64,000 bases of DNA from Kalmusia sp. IMI 367209 (GCA_027946365.1 JAPEUQ010000011.1:1426001-1490000), one strand, 5' to 3'. Shown: positions 37,246 to 49,852, counted from the stretch's first letter. Notes: generated by a model from the letters alone, not told the origin. Translations and numbers: made by a program.

Positions 37246-40200
37246 CCTGGTATTGCATTGGCGGTTGCGTCTTCCCTACCACACTTGCATTGCATGGCAA
37301 CGGCGTCGGGCTGCGTCTGTTAATTGTTTTCTTCTTCTTATACCTGCAGCTACGAGGTAGCGATGGCGCATTCGTTGTCCGGTGTTATGGTGGTTCTCTA
37401 TCTTTCTTCTCGAATGCTTTTGCAGTGCACGGGTGGCGATCTGTAAGGCCTAGGCCTCTTTACTTACCATGGATTACATGCGGCAGCCTTCTATCTGCCT
37501 CGGATACAATAAACTGTTAATCGAATTTGAATGAGCACAATAATAGTCTTGGTTTCGTACTAGAAATGACGATTGCGACTTGTGTGAAAGAGTGGCCCAT
37601 GTGCGGTGCTCCCGAGGTCTCGGCTGTTTTACGCGCTGACCGCGCACGTTACCCACTATGTTACGCCTCGTCCCACTTCGGACGCAATCAACCATTGCAA
37701 TCTCGATGCGTCACATTCACGATCGCATAACACATTGTCGCAACGTCGATGTCTATTGTTCATCTAGCTAGATTGTCCACAAAATTATAGTTTCAACGAT
37801 ACTGCTTCAAGCATCCACCTAATCCTAAGTCAATCGTCCACTGTTCCAACTTCGTCTCTGTTCTTCTGCACCGTTGCCGGTAAAATCTTCTCTTGAAAAA
37901 CAAATTCATCTTGGTGTATTTGATAAATTTTATCGAGCTCTCCATGGACAAGAATGCTTGTGCGAGTGTACCTAGTATGCCCGTGACCTTGATCTCTTCC
38001 ATCTTCTTATACGCAAGCCACGGGTAAACAAGCTATTGTCAAACCAGTCCAGAAGCTAAGAGCAAAATGGTCACCATCCCTCAATATCATCTAGCAGATG
38101 TGCTGTATTGTGTTCGAAACGACAGTTAGAATATAGCAACCTTCTCGAATTCAAGCTTTGCAACAAGTGTATCTTCAACCAATGTTCCGTTAGTGTCATC
38201 AGGCCCAACAACGCGGATGGAAATTACCTTCCATATAACTTCCTCCATCTTTCTAGTATGAAACACTTTCATGTAACAAAGTCCTAGTCACGAGGCAGCA
38301 GACAAGCAAATAACAATTTCGTTTCCGGTCTGTCAAATTCTTGCGCAGCACATTTCCGTCTCTTTCATCCCCATTCTAGCAGGCGATCATAGAAAACAGA
38401 ACTCCTAGATTGAAGACTTGTCAACAGATACCTTTCGGTGTTAGATATCGTCGTATAATGATCTCTCCAGAGTAATTATATAATTTCGAGCATATGTCAT
38501 CAGTCTTCTTACATACGTCTATTGATCGTGAATTAAGAGACTCTGCACTTCTACTTCTCCAACTCTTTTTGACATGTTGCTCAAATGTCTGTTTGTGCAA
38601 AACCTTAAAATCTAGAATGATAAATATGTTCACCTTGGCGGCTTCTTTTACAACCACATTTCATCTTCTTAACATTTGGAGTAGCAAGGAAAACGAACAA
38701 CTATACTTACCCGACTGTACCTGATACTTAGTTTGGGGCATATACTACATATTTGTAGGTTCAAAGCATCGATAATGCGTTTAATGCTAACCACATATCA
38801 GCCAGGTGTTCTACCACACCTTGTAAAGGTGGGTTCTCCTAAGTTTGACTCAGGCTTTGCATAGGCTGCTTGATTTTTCAGTAGCCTAGCTAGTTTTTCT
38901 ATATATTGCACTTGGCCGTATTAAGATAGGCTCTCATTTCTTTGAATTATATAGTAGCGGGTTCCAGCTTTCTCAATAACGCACATCAAAATTCGTGAAC
39001 TGCTAAATCTACTACAGACACTATATATGTATCATTAAGCAGCAAGTGAATTTGCGTAGTCTTAAAGATAGTATATTAAAAAAGATAGCAGCGGTTCCCT
39101 CCTGCATTTTAACCTAAAGGCGTGTTAAATGTGGTGACAGTAAAGGTGTGTACATATACTATAAAATATTTCAGACCTACAGTAAGTATTTCGATCATGA
39201 TAGTAACCAATTCTACCCTTTATGATAGATCTAGAACATGAAGACCCACCTATCAATATGACTTTGTCAACGAAGAATCATTTGAAAAAGACACATGAAT
39301 ACGCCGATATCAAAGTTTGGTTTAGACGACGTAATAACGAGGACTTTATCGCCAGTTGCTTGGAACTAATCGTCGTTGCCGCGCCCCTCGCACTGTTTGT
39401 TTCTTCTTCACGTTTTGTTCGTCATTTACGACCACGTTCGCATGAATAACCGTTGTTTATAATTTGAGAGACTTACCAAGCACCGATTTATCATGGGGTC
39501 CAAAGGATCAAAGAGGCTTAACCACTTGTAGCTTCATCCGATTGTTGTTTGTTCTTCATTATAGTATGAGACCGACGTTGAGAACAGCCATCTTTTTGTA
39601 TAGTAGCCTACTAATAGTCTAATATATTGATGTCACTATGATTATGTTGTCTTGAGGATGGGGGTATGGAGTAGTAACCGTATAAGAAGATGTACGTGGA
39701 GAATGAATAGATGAGCTGATCTCGTGTCTAGGAAATGTGGACCATTGAAGAAGCACACAAAGGACGAAGGCCGAATTAATTCTAAATCCTGATAATGGGC
39801 AGCAGTAGGTCATCTGCTCCAAGAGTGCGCATAATTAGTATTGACCCATGCTCATTCAACTGCTTACCCAGTGACGACTTTTCTCATACATTTTTCGCAG
39901 GTTGATCACCTGCACCAGCTTTGTATGTACTTCAAATTCACACAGTCAATGAATTTAACTGTTCGCACAGTTGACTCCACAGACCCCTCTACCAGCCACA
40001 TTGTAGCTTCCCGCACCTCCCACATAGGCCTCTGCCAAGCCTCCCTCAATCTTCACTTCATACCCTACTATCCCCGTAAATCTTTCGTTGATTACACAAC
40101 TACCAAGGGCCAGCATGTCCATACTTCTCCCAACGCGAGCTAAAAGCTCCGATAGCGTGCGCATCTACCGTTTGCAGCTCACCTGTATCATTGGGAGCCT

Positions 40201-41139
40201 ACCACAGGTGTGCCCAACAAGTCTATAGAGGAAACGCTGTTATCACGGTCCTTAAAAATCAAACGAGGCTTCACTCAATCTAGCAAAACGATGTCGCGGG
40301 GAAGGTCAATTCATCATGTTAATGAGCCAGAAGATGACGGCCGAGGGCGTACTATTAAACGACAAGTCTACGCTTGGAAAGTAGGGCAAAAATATGGGCT
40401 TCCCGTTGTATAGCATGTATTCAATGCACGAGGTGGAGGGATATATAAGGAGGGATGCAGAAGGAAAGTATCTAGGCAGATGAATACTGGTCAGGAGTGG
40501 GAATTCGGGATCATGTTTATGGAGGTTAGCATGGAAGCTTGACTTGTATAAGAAAAGACGGCCATCTCCTCATCATCAAGAACATGGCCCTGACGTTCGT
40601 AGTCATGTGCGGGTGGGTGATGCGGGACAACCGCACGCCAGGCGAAAGCTAACGCAAGGCCCCCATTCTTCCCCTTCTTGCCACGTTCTACGGATTTCAT
40701 TCCACATCATGCCGCATCGCTCATGGATACTTCACTTCACCTTGGGGACCGAAGTATCGTAGCCCAGACGAATGATGCCTGCCTGCTGCGGACATCGCAC
40801 CAGAGTCGCTCCGGCTAAAGATTGAAGCCGACCTTGAAGCCAATGAGGGGCCAGTGCCAACATGGGTTCCCCTCACGGATCACTTTTTGTGTAGCCCTGG
40901 CTTGCAATTATTTTCGTGTTTGACCCACCTTAAAGCTTTTGAACACGATAACAGAGATGTCGAGTGATACGCATGTCATCCTGTGTTCATCCGAGCAATT
41001 CCGATTTGCTTTGCTTTGACATGGTTCAGCTATCATTTGATAAAATGCACGAAGAACCACGTTCCTTTACCTCTCATAATCCCAGTCTTTAACATTACAC
41101 TCCAACTCGATTCTAGCCGAAAATTATCACATCAAGATT
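37246..41139. other. Gene-poor region, possible small minus-strand gene
   Basis: Nearly 4 kb with nothing firm. On the minus strand, about 38258-38128 and 38002-37793 contain two clean frames that both begin MEE and could be exons of one small protein; no family is recognised. Other short frames (38421-38657, 39222-39449, 40210-40413) lack supporting features. The base composition is AT-rich but less extreme than in the previous block. Confidence 0.4.
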
Positions 41140-42937
41140 ATGCTTCTTGCGCAGCAGTTTAGCCTTGCGTTAGCTCCTTTACTCATCCCAGGTGTTCGGT
41201 GCAACTATCCTAGGATACAAGAAGCATGAAATACTCTCCAGTCTGTGCTGCCAGGCCGAATTTATTTTCCCTACGCCACAGCTTATGATCATTCCGTTGA
41301 CTCGTACGCATATGCCGAGTTGCGACTCAGACCAACATGCATCATTGGGCCCAAGTCCGTCGATGATGTGTCCAAAGCTATCAAAACGCTCGTACAGTTC
41401 CCGTCTGTGAAGTTTGCCGTTCGGAGCGGAGGTAAGCAAAGGCCCAGGTACATAATGCATATGACTTTTTCTGCGAAAAGAATATTATCTCACTCAAGTG
41501 ACACTTCTACAACGTAAAGAACCCCACATATTGATTTACACTGACCTTGTACTGGTAACTTAGGTCACAACACAAACAAAGGTGCATAATAAAGAACACA
41601 TAGACGTCGTGCTCTAACGTACAACCAGGCTTTGCGAATATCGAGAATGGCATTACCATTGACCTCGGCGCTTTAAACGCCGTAGAAGTAAGCGACGACA
41701 GACACACTGTATCAATTGGTATGGGTGCTCGGTGGCGCAATGTGTATGAGACCGTCGAACGACATGGTCACCTCTCTGTACAGGGTGGCAGGGTGAGCTC
41801 TGTGGGAACCGGTGGTTACATAACAGGAGGTACGCATCGTTCAATGCTGCACATTCCTCTGCAACTTCTGATAGTACGTTTCAGGTGGCATTGGATATTT
41901 TTCACCTGACAAAGTATGGGTCTGCGACTCGGTCAAGGATTACGACGTAGTCCTCGCAGATAGATCCATGGTCCGCGCGAGCGCAGAATCTTACGCGGAT
42001 CTGTTCAAGGCACTCAAAGGCGGTGCTAACAACTTTGGCACCGTTACGCGGTTTACCCTGGAGACGATTGATCAAGATGACATGACTGGCGGCACCTTTA
42101 ATTATGGTAATGTGACTGGCGAGCAGGTACTCGACACAGTAACTTGCTTCAAAGAAGCTGATAGATTCGACAAGTACTCTATGCTCTTGGTCTTTATTGC
42201 ATACGAAGTTGACCAAGCTGCATTCAGCTACTCGGCTTCCTTCTACCATGCACGCCCCGAAAAGTTTAGAGGCAGTACATCGGAAGATTTCACAAAGATT
42301 GAACCTCGAGTTAGTCAAGTCTTTCGCAATGCGACTGCAGGATTCTTCGCCAACCAGACAGTATTTGACCCGGCCACAGACCCCAGCCTCTTGTGAGTGA
42401 GGTAGTCTCAGATTGCGACAGTGCTCGGCTAACAAGAGTATTGGCAGCATGCACTGGTCACAGGTGCACTTCCGCATCACCCGCTCGATACTCTTACGCA
42501 TCAACACGCACTTCCGCAGCCGGGCTCTCGCCCTCGCGCCAAAGTACACTGGGACAAACCTTGTCATTAGCCTCGTGCTGCAATCTGTCCCGCCCTCTAG
42601 ATCCGACAACAGCCTCGGCTTCTCGCACGGAATGTACCCCGAGAAGAACTTCATCAATCTCCTCGTCATGTTTAGCTACAACACAACGGGTGCGACGGAC
42701 GGGCTTCTGCAGGAGATCAAGGCACTGACGAGTCAGATTGAGGAGATGGCAAGGGGGGAAGGGGTGCTGAGCAGATTCGTGTACTTGGACTATGCGGGCA
42801 AGTGGCAGAGAGTGCTCGAGGGGTACGGGACGGAAAGCGTTGGTTTTTTGAAGGGGGTCGCGAGGAAGTATGATGCTCGGGGGGGATTTCAGAGGCAGGT
42901 CCGAGGTGGGTTCAAACTGTCCGACGTGCACTTATAA
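41140..42937 (+). pseudogene. Secreted FAD-linked oxidoreductase (BBE-like) with in-frame stop
   Basis: Family members are secreted flavoenzymes oxidising sugars or secondary metabolites with O2. Exons 41140-41431, 41564-41581, 41629-41829, 41885-42392 and 42448-42937 join in one 503-codon frame with GT-AG introns. A signal-peptide-like start (LLAQQFSLALAPLLI) precedes the VAO-type FAD domain. Its marks are RSGG then HNTN, where the His (codon 99) is the usual covalent flavin site, GFANIENGITIDLG, GGRVSSVGTGGYITGGGIGYFS and FKALKGGANNFGTVTRFTL. The second exon is only 18 nt. Codon 29 (41224-41226) is TGA. A weak 48-nt intron (GTTCGG donor, 41191-41238) could remove it in frame, so the gene may be intact with an odd intron or be newly broken. 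Confidence 0.75.
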
Positions 42938-43334
42938 ACCTGTAAGGATGACTAGTCTCGTGTGTGGGTAAAGCAAGCAGGTCGCAAGCGGGTCACAGGC
43001 AATAGCATATCATAATACCATGGAAGCATCCACTCGACGGGCGGCACAAAGTTGGGCCGGGGCCGATGACGCTTTGGGCGTCGGGGCTATCGGAGGTTTG
43101 GATGATGCTAAGATTTCGCGGTTGCTAATCAGGCCGTCGTTCGCGTTGCCACAACTCAACCTTGTGCGCGCGCTCATCTGCTTTCCAGCTCCTGTTCCAT
43201 TGCGAGGAGCATTGCGGGCACTCATCCCATCTCATCCCCGGTGGGCAGCTCATCAATTGACAGCTCTCAGCGCACAACGCACAACGCACAGCGCACAGCT
43301 TCCCCTCGCCGCCATCGGCCCTTGAACACGCGCG
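42938..43334. promoter_or_regulatory. Lon promoter region with heptamer repeat
   Basis: This is the gap upstream of the mitochondrial Lon start. Four tandem heptamers (CGCACAA twice, CGCACAG twice) occupy 43271-43298, ending 36 bp before the start codon, so they are probably in the 5' UTR or core promoter. No TATA box is seen. Confidence 0.5.
43271..43298 (+). repeat. Heptamer array, 4 copies, upstream of Lon
   Basis: The units CGCACAA, CGCACAA, CGCACAG and CGCACAG follow one another without gaps. In the NNGCACA phase they belong to the same class as the arrays at 15143, 55727 and 61381, in the same orientation. Confidence 0.85.
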
Positions 43335-46300
43335 ATGCTTCACGGACAGCATCTGCCGTGGCGGGCAGCCCTTCGCCAGGCCTCACGCCCCCCATGCTCC
43401 GGACCCAGAGTCGCGCCCTCCCGCGCCGGCTCGCCATTCCTGCCCGCTCAATGCACAGCTGCCTTCGCGCGATGCCCGCGCAGGTACACGTCGCCGCCCG
43501 CTGTCTTGCTTTCCTCGCGCAGCTTCGCGACGTCGGCAAGCAGACACAAGGAGCAGAAGCCGAAGCCCCAGTCGCCGCCGCCGCCGCTGCCCGAGGCGCA
43601 GGACGAGGCGCAGGAAGAGCGGGACAAGAGCGACGAGGACCAGCACAAGCAACCTGCGTCGCAGGCAGACGCCGAGGGTGCAGAGACGAAGAACAAGACG
43701 CCTGATCCCATACCCAAGGCGAGCGATGCAAAGGGAAGCTCTGCAGGAGAGGGCGCTGCTGGCGCTGCTGGCTCTGCTGGCTCGGGCGGCGAAGGCGCCG
43801 GCAAGAAGCGCAAACAGCCGGAGCGGTCGCTGGTGAAACCCTCGATACCGGAAGTCTACCCACAGGTCATGGCGATACCCATCGGCAAGCGGCCCTTGTT
43901 CCCCGGCTTCTACAAGGCCATCACCATACGCAACAAGGAGGTTGGTCAGGCCATCGCCGAGATGGTGAAGCGCGGACAGCCATACATCGGCGCCTTCTTG
44001 TTCAATGACGACGAGGCCGACAAGGACGTCATCGATAATCCCGACGAGGTCTACGACGTCGGCACCTTCTGCCAAGTCACGAGTGCATTCCCTGTCGGGC
44101 CCGACGACAACTTCGCCATGACCTGCGTACTCTACCCTCACCGGAGGATAAAGATGACGGGTCTGAAACCGCCCGGTGCAGACCAACCCCAAGAGAAGGA
44201 GAGCTCGGCCGAGGGCACATCGGTGGCGGACAACACGCTGGGAGAGGCAGCCGTGAGGGATTCCGAAGGCGATCAATCCAAGGGCGATGTCGTGGCCAGC
44301 TTCGAGGAGGGCAGTTCCGACGCTGTCAAGGCACCCCACTACTACGAAGCGACCTCATTCCTCAAGGGCAAGCAAGTCAGCATTGCCAACGTCGAGAACC
44401 TCTCCGAAGAGCCTTTCGACATGAAGAACAACAAGGTTATCCCAGCGCTCGTTAGCGAGATTGTCAACACGTTCAAAGCCGTCGCCCTCCTGAACCCACT
44501 ATTCCGCGATCACATTTCCACCTTCTCTGTGCAGACGACTATGAATGTCGGTGAGGACCCGGTCAAGTTGGCCGACTTCGCGGCTGCCGTCGCCCAAGCC
44601 GACTCTCATGAGCTGCAGGAGGCGCTCGAGGAGATGAATGTGGAACAACGCTTGAGCAAGGCTTTGATTGTGCTCAAGAAGGAGCTCATGAACGCCGAGC
44701 TGCAGTCGAAGATTGTCAAGGACGTGGAGAACAAGATTCACAAGAAGCAGCGTGAATATTGGCTAATGGAACAGATGAAGGGTATTAAGCGTGAGCTTGG
44801 TATTGAATCAGACGGAAAGGACAAACTCATCGAAAGATTCAACGAAAAAGCAAGCAAGCTTGCCATGCCTGAAGCGGTCAAGAAGGTTTTCGATGAAGAG
44901 ATTAGCAAGCTCTCCCATCTCGAACCCGCCGCATCTGAATTTAACGTCACACGAAACTACCTTGATTGGCTCACACAGCTTCCATGGGGACAGAGAAGCG
45001 CTGAGAATTTTGGCATCAAACACGCCCGAGAGGTGCTTGATGAGGATCACTACGGCTTGAAAGATGTCAAAGACCGCATTCTGGAATTCATCGCGGTCGG
45101 TAAGCTTCGTGGCACTGTTGAAGGAAAGATTCTCTGCCTGGTCGGACCTCCTGGCGTTGGTAAAACCTCGATTGGCAAGTCGGTTGCTCGAGCACTAAAC
45201 CGACAATATTACCGCTTCAGTGTCGGTGGCTTATCGGACGTGGCGGAGATTAAGGGGCACCGAAGGACGTATGTTGGTGCATTGCCTGGTCGTATCATTC
45301 AAGCCCTCAAAAAGTGCCAGACTGAGAACCCTCTGATATTGATCGACGAGGTGGACAAGATCGGCCGCGGACACAATGGGGATCCTTCCTCGGCACTACT
45401 CGAGCTTCTTGACCCTGAACAAAACAGCAGCTTCCTAGATCACTACCTAGATGTACCCGTCGACCTATCCAAGGTCCTATTCGTGTGCACGGCGAATCTG
45501 ACGGACACGATTCCACGTCCGCTCCTCGACCGCATGGAAATGATTGAGCTATCCGGGTACGTTGCAGACGAAAAGATTGCGATTGCAGAACGCTATCTCG
45601 CACCGCAGGCAAAAGAGTTGAACGGTCTAAAAGAGGCGGATGTCAACCTTGAGAAAGAGGCCATTGTTGAATTGATCAACAAGTACTGCCGCGAATCAGG
45701 TGTTCGAAACCTCAAGAAGCAGATCGAAAAGGTGTACAGAAAATCTGCCCTCAAGATCGTGACTGATCTGGGCGAAGAAGCATTCCCAGAGTCGGAGGCG
45801 TTGACAGAGGAAGGCAAGACCGCACAACAAGAAGCCGCGAAAGATGAGACCGATGTCAAGGAAACACCGGAAAACATCGAAAACGAAACCACCGAGAAGC
45901 CACGAGTCGCGCTCAAGGTCCCCGACAGTGTGCACGTATCGATCAACAAGGATAATCTGAAGGATTATGTCGGACCACCTGTCTTCACATCTGATAGGTT
46001 ATATGACGTCGCTCCTCCTGGTGTCGCTATGGGTTTGGCCTGGACATCGATGGGTGGCGCTGCCCTCTACGTCGAATCAATATTAGAGAAGGCACTATCG
46101 GCGAATATGTCCCCTGGCCTTGAGCGCACCGGTTCTTTGAAAAACGTCATGAAGGAATCAACAATCGTGGCTTACTCTTTCGCAAAAAGCCTACTTGCGC
46201 GGGACTTCCCCAAAAACAAATTTTTCGAGCACGCACAAATACATCTTCACTGCCCAGAAGGTGCGACACCAAAGGATGGACCCAGTGCTGGTATAACAAT

Positions 46301-46748
46301 GGCAACGAGTTTGCTGGGTCTCGCGCTCAATGCGAAGGTCAAGGAAGGAGTAGCGATGACTGGTGAACTTACAGTGACGGGTAAGGTCCTGCGAATAGGT
46401 GGATTGAGGGAAAAAACTGTGGCGGCGAGACGAGCAGGCGCGAGCACAGTCATCTTCCCTGCGGACAATATGTCAGATTGGCTCGAATTGCCTGAGGTAT
46501 GATTTTCACGATACACATTGCGTCAAGGCGAATGCTCACGACTGTTACAGAACATCAAAGAGGGCATTGAAGGCCGGCCCGTCTCATGGTACCACGAAGT
46601 CTTCGACATCGTTTTCCCGGATCTTGACAAGGATGCTAGCAGTAAACTATGGGAGAAGGAACTGAAGAACAAGAAGGGAGATCGTAAGAAGAAGGAATAC
46701 AAGAAAAGAGAGGATGACGAGGAAGAGAGTGGAGACGACGACGATTAA
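43335..46748 (+). CDS. PIM1: Mitochondrial Lon protease (PIM1)
   Basis: The ATP-dependent matrix protease that removes oxidised and misfolded proteins and supports mtDNA maintenance. Exons are 43335-46496 and 46551-46748 (54-nt intron), giving 1119 aa. The N-terminus is Arg/Ser/Ala-rich without acids, a matrix targeting sequence. A low-complexity Pro/Glu/Lys insert runs to about residue 170, followed by the Lon N-domain. Walker A is GPPGVGKT with K610; Walker B is LILIDEVDKIG. The protease domain has S984 in PKDGPSAGIT and K1027 in GLREKT; their 43-residue spacing equals that of the Ser-Lys dyad in bacterial Lon. An acidic/Lys insert lies between the AAA+ and protease domains, and the tail is Lys/Asp-rich. 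All catalytic parts are intact. Confidence 0.96.
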
Positions 46749-47204
46749 GCGTTATTGGAGAGTAATGTAAGATATGTACATGGAAGATGACAAGCATCGC
46801 ATTTCACAGGCGTCTTATTCTTGGGCATTTGCTTGCATATGGGGCTGTTCAACATCTGCGATTCATGATTTTGCGATCCTTTCTCAAGACATATAGATAG
46901 AGCTCGCGCGTTGAGCGGCGGGGCCTACCCTGCATGTAGATAATGACGAACTATACTGTATTTATACTGGATCTAGGGTGAAATCGTCAATCCCAGTGCT
47001 CGAGACTGGGTTCATCCTGCAGAGACCACGTGAGACACCACATGAGCTAGATGCTTAAGAGGTCTGTGCGCATGGTGTCGTCTTATTGCCGTTGCCACTC
47101 CACTAGCCACTCAACTCCTTCCGGATTCCTCGCAGACGCCACAACCCTACCAATATTAGGCTCATCGGTCTACCAAACCGGCAAACTCAAGCATTATTAC
47201 AATC
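46749..47204. other. Intergenic, no gene seen
   Basis: A tandem gap between Lon and the next plus-strand gene. It should hold the Lon 3' end and the downstream promoter; no motif stands out. Confidence 0.5.
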
Positions 47205-48983
47205 ATGGAGGTGTTGATGAAAAAGGTCGACGACTACGTCGATTCGCTTGCGCCACAAATTCATCCCCGCATCACTGCCGAGCTTGACATTTTCCAGCAG
47301 AAGACGATCGACAGCCTAGAGACACAAGTCATTGATGCATTTCGATCACTTTTCAACAGAGACGACAACCATTCTGGGGATGAGAGAAATCATGCGAATT
47401 TGAATGACACAGCTCCAGATGCTTACGGCGGCCTCTCTTTGCCTTTTGCAGACGAAGTCGCCAAATTGACACGCAGCTTCGGCAAGATATCCGATGAAGC
47501 AGGCGATGACCTACGCGACATCTTCAATCTCACAGAAGGCAGTGGAGGCCCAGGCGGGGTGCAATCGCTTGGATCAGAGTCGTCGAGGATGTCAGGAGCT
47601 AGAGGTTTTCTCTCGTCTGCCCTCAACGCTGTGCAAGACCATCTAGACGATAACAATAAAGGACCAGGTGGCTCAGGAATCCAGCTTGATGGGCTTCTTG
47701 CAGTGATTAGTGATACCGTCAAAGATGCATCGAGAAAACCGGAAGAGAAGGCGCGACTCATCAGCCCTGAAATCAAAGAGAAGATCGGCACGAAGCTGAG
47801 AGAGCAACACGCGCCTATTGCGGAACAATTCACTCGAATTGCCCTGGATCACATCAAGCGCTGGTTGCGTGGCAACACGAGCACGCGTGATCTTGGAGAT
47901 GGTGCCACGGCTGAGATTGAAGACCAGGTCAAAGATCTTGTGAAGGGCATCGGAGGGTTGTTCGGCAATAAGAAGCATTCGAACGAGGGTTCCACTAGAG
48001 ATGTGGGAGAGCGTGCCAATGACGATGACGAGGGCGAACGAGGAGGTGGATTCTCAAGGGTCATTAGCGATAAGCTGAGCACAGGTCTTGCTAAAGTCCA
48101 CAGGGAAGTCCGTCTCGAGTTTCGGAAGATCTTAGGAGCTATCGAGAGGCAATTATTCGAGCTTCTTCCAGACCAGTTCCAACGCCCACTGGAGAAAATT
48201 CTCGGTGGTAACCCTTTCGACTCGCAGCTCGATCGTGATGTTGGATCCTCAACGGACCGTGGTTTCGGAGACGATATCAAAGCTAAACTTCTCAACAAGA
48301 TTCGAGATTTGGTAAGAAAGGTTCAAGAAAGCTTGCGTGAGAGTATCTTAGGCGTGGTAAATGGTGGACATCGCAAGTTCGAGCGCGAAAGTTGGGTGTT
48401 TGTGCAGAATATAGTGGAGCAGAAGGTGCAAAGATACCTGCCGGACGTGAAGATCACAGTGCCGGATGATATTGGAAATGAGGGTGTCAGTGTGGGAGCA
48501 CCAACATCCAGTATGCAACTCGGTGGCGGAGGCCAATCTGCACCTTCGCCACATGAAGATTACAACAGGTCTCAAGCCCATGAACAACATGAAGGGGAAG
48601 TGTTTCCACAACCGGATTGCCATCCTCCTTCCCAGGGTCAGTATCAACAAGAATACCGAAACGAGTATCAATCAGAGTATCGGCCTAGTCAATACCAAAA
48701 TCAGGATTATCAGCCAGACTTGAACCAATCCTATCAGCATAGCCAGCCTCAGCAGCGCCATTCAAGCCAAAGTCAAGGCTATTCACAGTATCAGAATGAT
48801 CTGCAAGGTCAAAGGTACCAGCGAAATCAGTACTATCCGCCGAATGATGGATACCAAGGTAACCAAAGCTACCGGCCAGATCAGAGCTACGAGCCGGCAC
48901 AGGGGCACCAACAGGGCGTCGGCTATGGACATGAGCAAGGTCACCAACAGAACCGAGGGTATGGACAGAATCCGCGATATTGA
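47205..48983 (+). CDS. Orphan protein with Gln/Tyr-rich prion-like tail
   Basis: A single exon of 592 aa beginning MEVLMKKVDDYVDSLAPQIHP. Residues 1-440 are mostly helical and charged with repeated amphipathic segments (for example HIKRWLRGN, DLVKGIGGLFGNKK, VRLEFRKILGAIERQLFELL, LLNKIRDLVRKVQESLRESILGVV). This looks like a membrane- or lipid-associating or coiled-coil protein, but no family is named with confidence. From about residue 480 to the end the sequence is almost only Gln, Tyr, Ser, Asn, Gly and Pro in loose repeats (YQ, QSY, GQ), a classic low-complexity, prion-like composition. No signal peptide or membrane helix is seen. The function is unknown. Confidence 0.7.
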   Translation: MEVLMKKVDDYVDSLAPQIHPRITAELDIFQQKTIDSLETQVIDAFRSLFNRDDNHSGDERNHANLNDTAPDAYGGLSLPFADEVAKLTRSFGKISDEAGDDLRDIFNLTEGSGGPGGVQSLGSESSRMSGARGFLSSALNAVQDHLDDNNKGPGGSGIQLDGLLAVISDTVKDASRKPEEKARLISPEIKEKIGTKLREQHAPIAEQFTRIALDHIKRWLRGNTSTRDLGDGATAEIEDQVKDLVKGIGGLFGNKKHSNEGSTRDVGERANDDDEGERGGGFSRVISDKLSTGLAKVHREVRLEFRKILGAIERQLFELLPDQFQRPLEKILGGNPFDSQLDRDVGSSTDRGFGDDIKAKLLNKIRDLVRKVQESLRESILGVVNGGHRKFERESWVFVQNIVEQKVQRYLPDVKITVPDDIGNEGVSVGAPTSSMQLGGGGQSAPSPHEDYNRSQAHEQHEGEVFPQPDCHPPSQGQYQQEYRNEYQSEYRPSQYQNQDYQPDLNQSYQHSQPQQRHSSQSQGYSQYQNDLQGQRYQRNQYYPPNDGYQGNQSYRPDQSYEPAQGHQQGVGYGHEQGHQQNRGYGQNPRY

Positions 48984-49440
48984 TTATATCATGGCTACCT
49001 TTGTAGGATCGACATAAAGTAGGGTCAGTAGTCTTGAATGATCAATCGATGAAAGGAATGGCAACGACTTATGATATACATTGTTTACTTCGGATTGGCT
49101 ATCAAGAGATATACGAAAACTTTGTTGATGAAGGGGCAGACAAGACAGTGCGACTCAAAAGTCGTCAAGGGTGCAAAGACTATCAAATTGTATTCTTAGC
49201 TATATCGTCCACACGTCGCTACCGAGCTTAATTTATCACCGACCTCCAATTCACGGCCAAATGTGACCAAATCAGAGTACTTAGATAGTAAGGAGAGATT
49301 TCAAGTCCAGGAGGTTTAAACATAATAGATCAATATGTACTCGAATCCGATATATACAAGATGCAACAAACCACCCAGGAAGCTCTGGCGAGACTTGCCT
49401 CTGAAGGCAGCATGTATCATCTCTCACCCAGCCTATATAC
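48984..49440. other. Convergent intergenic region
   Basis: This gap lies between a plus-strand and a minus-strand gene. A frame at 49034-49231 has no features. I see nothing else. Confidence 0.45.
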
Positions 49441-49852
49441 CTATCCACAGACATACTTGAATTGGAAGTTATCTGGGAAATCCTGGTTATTGATGCAAAC
49501 ATAGTTATCCTGCTGGGTGCCCTTGTCCTTTGTATACTCGTGCCACGGTTCACCTGCGCAGCCAGTGCGGTCTTCCCATATCTGCACCGTACAGGCGTCT
49601 TCCCAATCCTTAATGAGGATGGCGTTGATAGCCGTGATAGAGAAGCCCTGGCAGCCCGACGTCACGCCGCCGTTGCCAGCGCGGTTAGAATCTGGGGCGT
49701 AATCGAGGGTGCAGGTCGTGCCGGTCGAGAAGACACCTGGCAAGTTTTTAAAAGGGTCGGCGGGTATTGTTAAAAAAGAGAGACGTACCTAGCTCCCAAG
49801 CAGAGGTGGCAACAGGCAGGGCAGCCAGGTAGAGATGTTTGATAGAGACCAT
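49441..49852 (-). CDS. Small secreted cysteine-rich protein
   Basis: Two exons, 49852-49789 and 49736-49441, with a 52-nt intron and matching phases, give 119 aa. The first 18 residues (MVSIKHLYLAALPVATSA) form a signal peptide and cleavage is expected near A-W. The mature part of about 100 residues has six Cys, a usual number for three disulfides, with Trp, Asn and Asp enriched and no membrane segment. This is the profile of a small secreted protein or candidate effector. I know no family match. The genomic setting, beside gene-poor DNA and another secreted-protein gene, fits that class. Confidence 0.7.

Noticed and set aside
43383..44339. 318-aa open frame antisense to Lon
   Set aside because: It mirrors the GC-rich low-complexity coding of the Lon 5' region, has no family features, and Lon is certain on the other strand.
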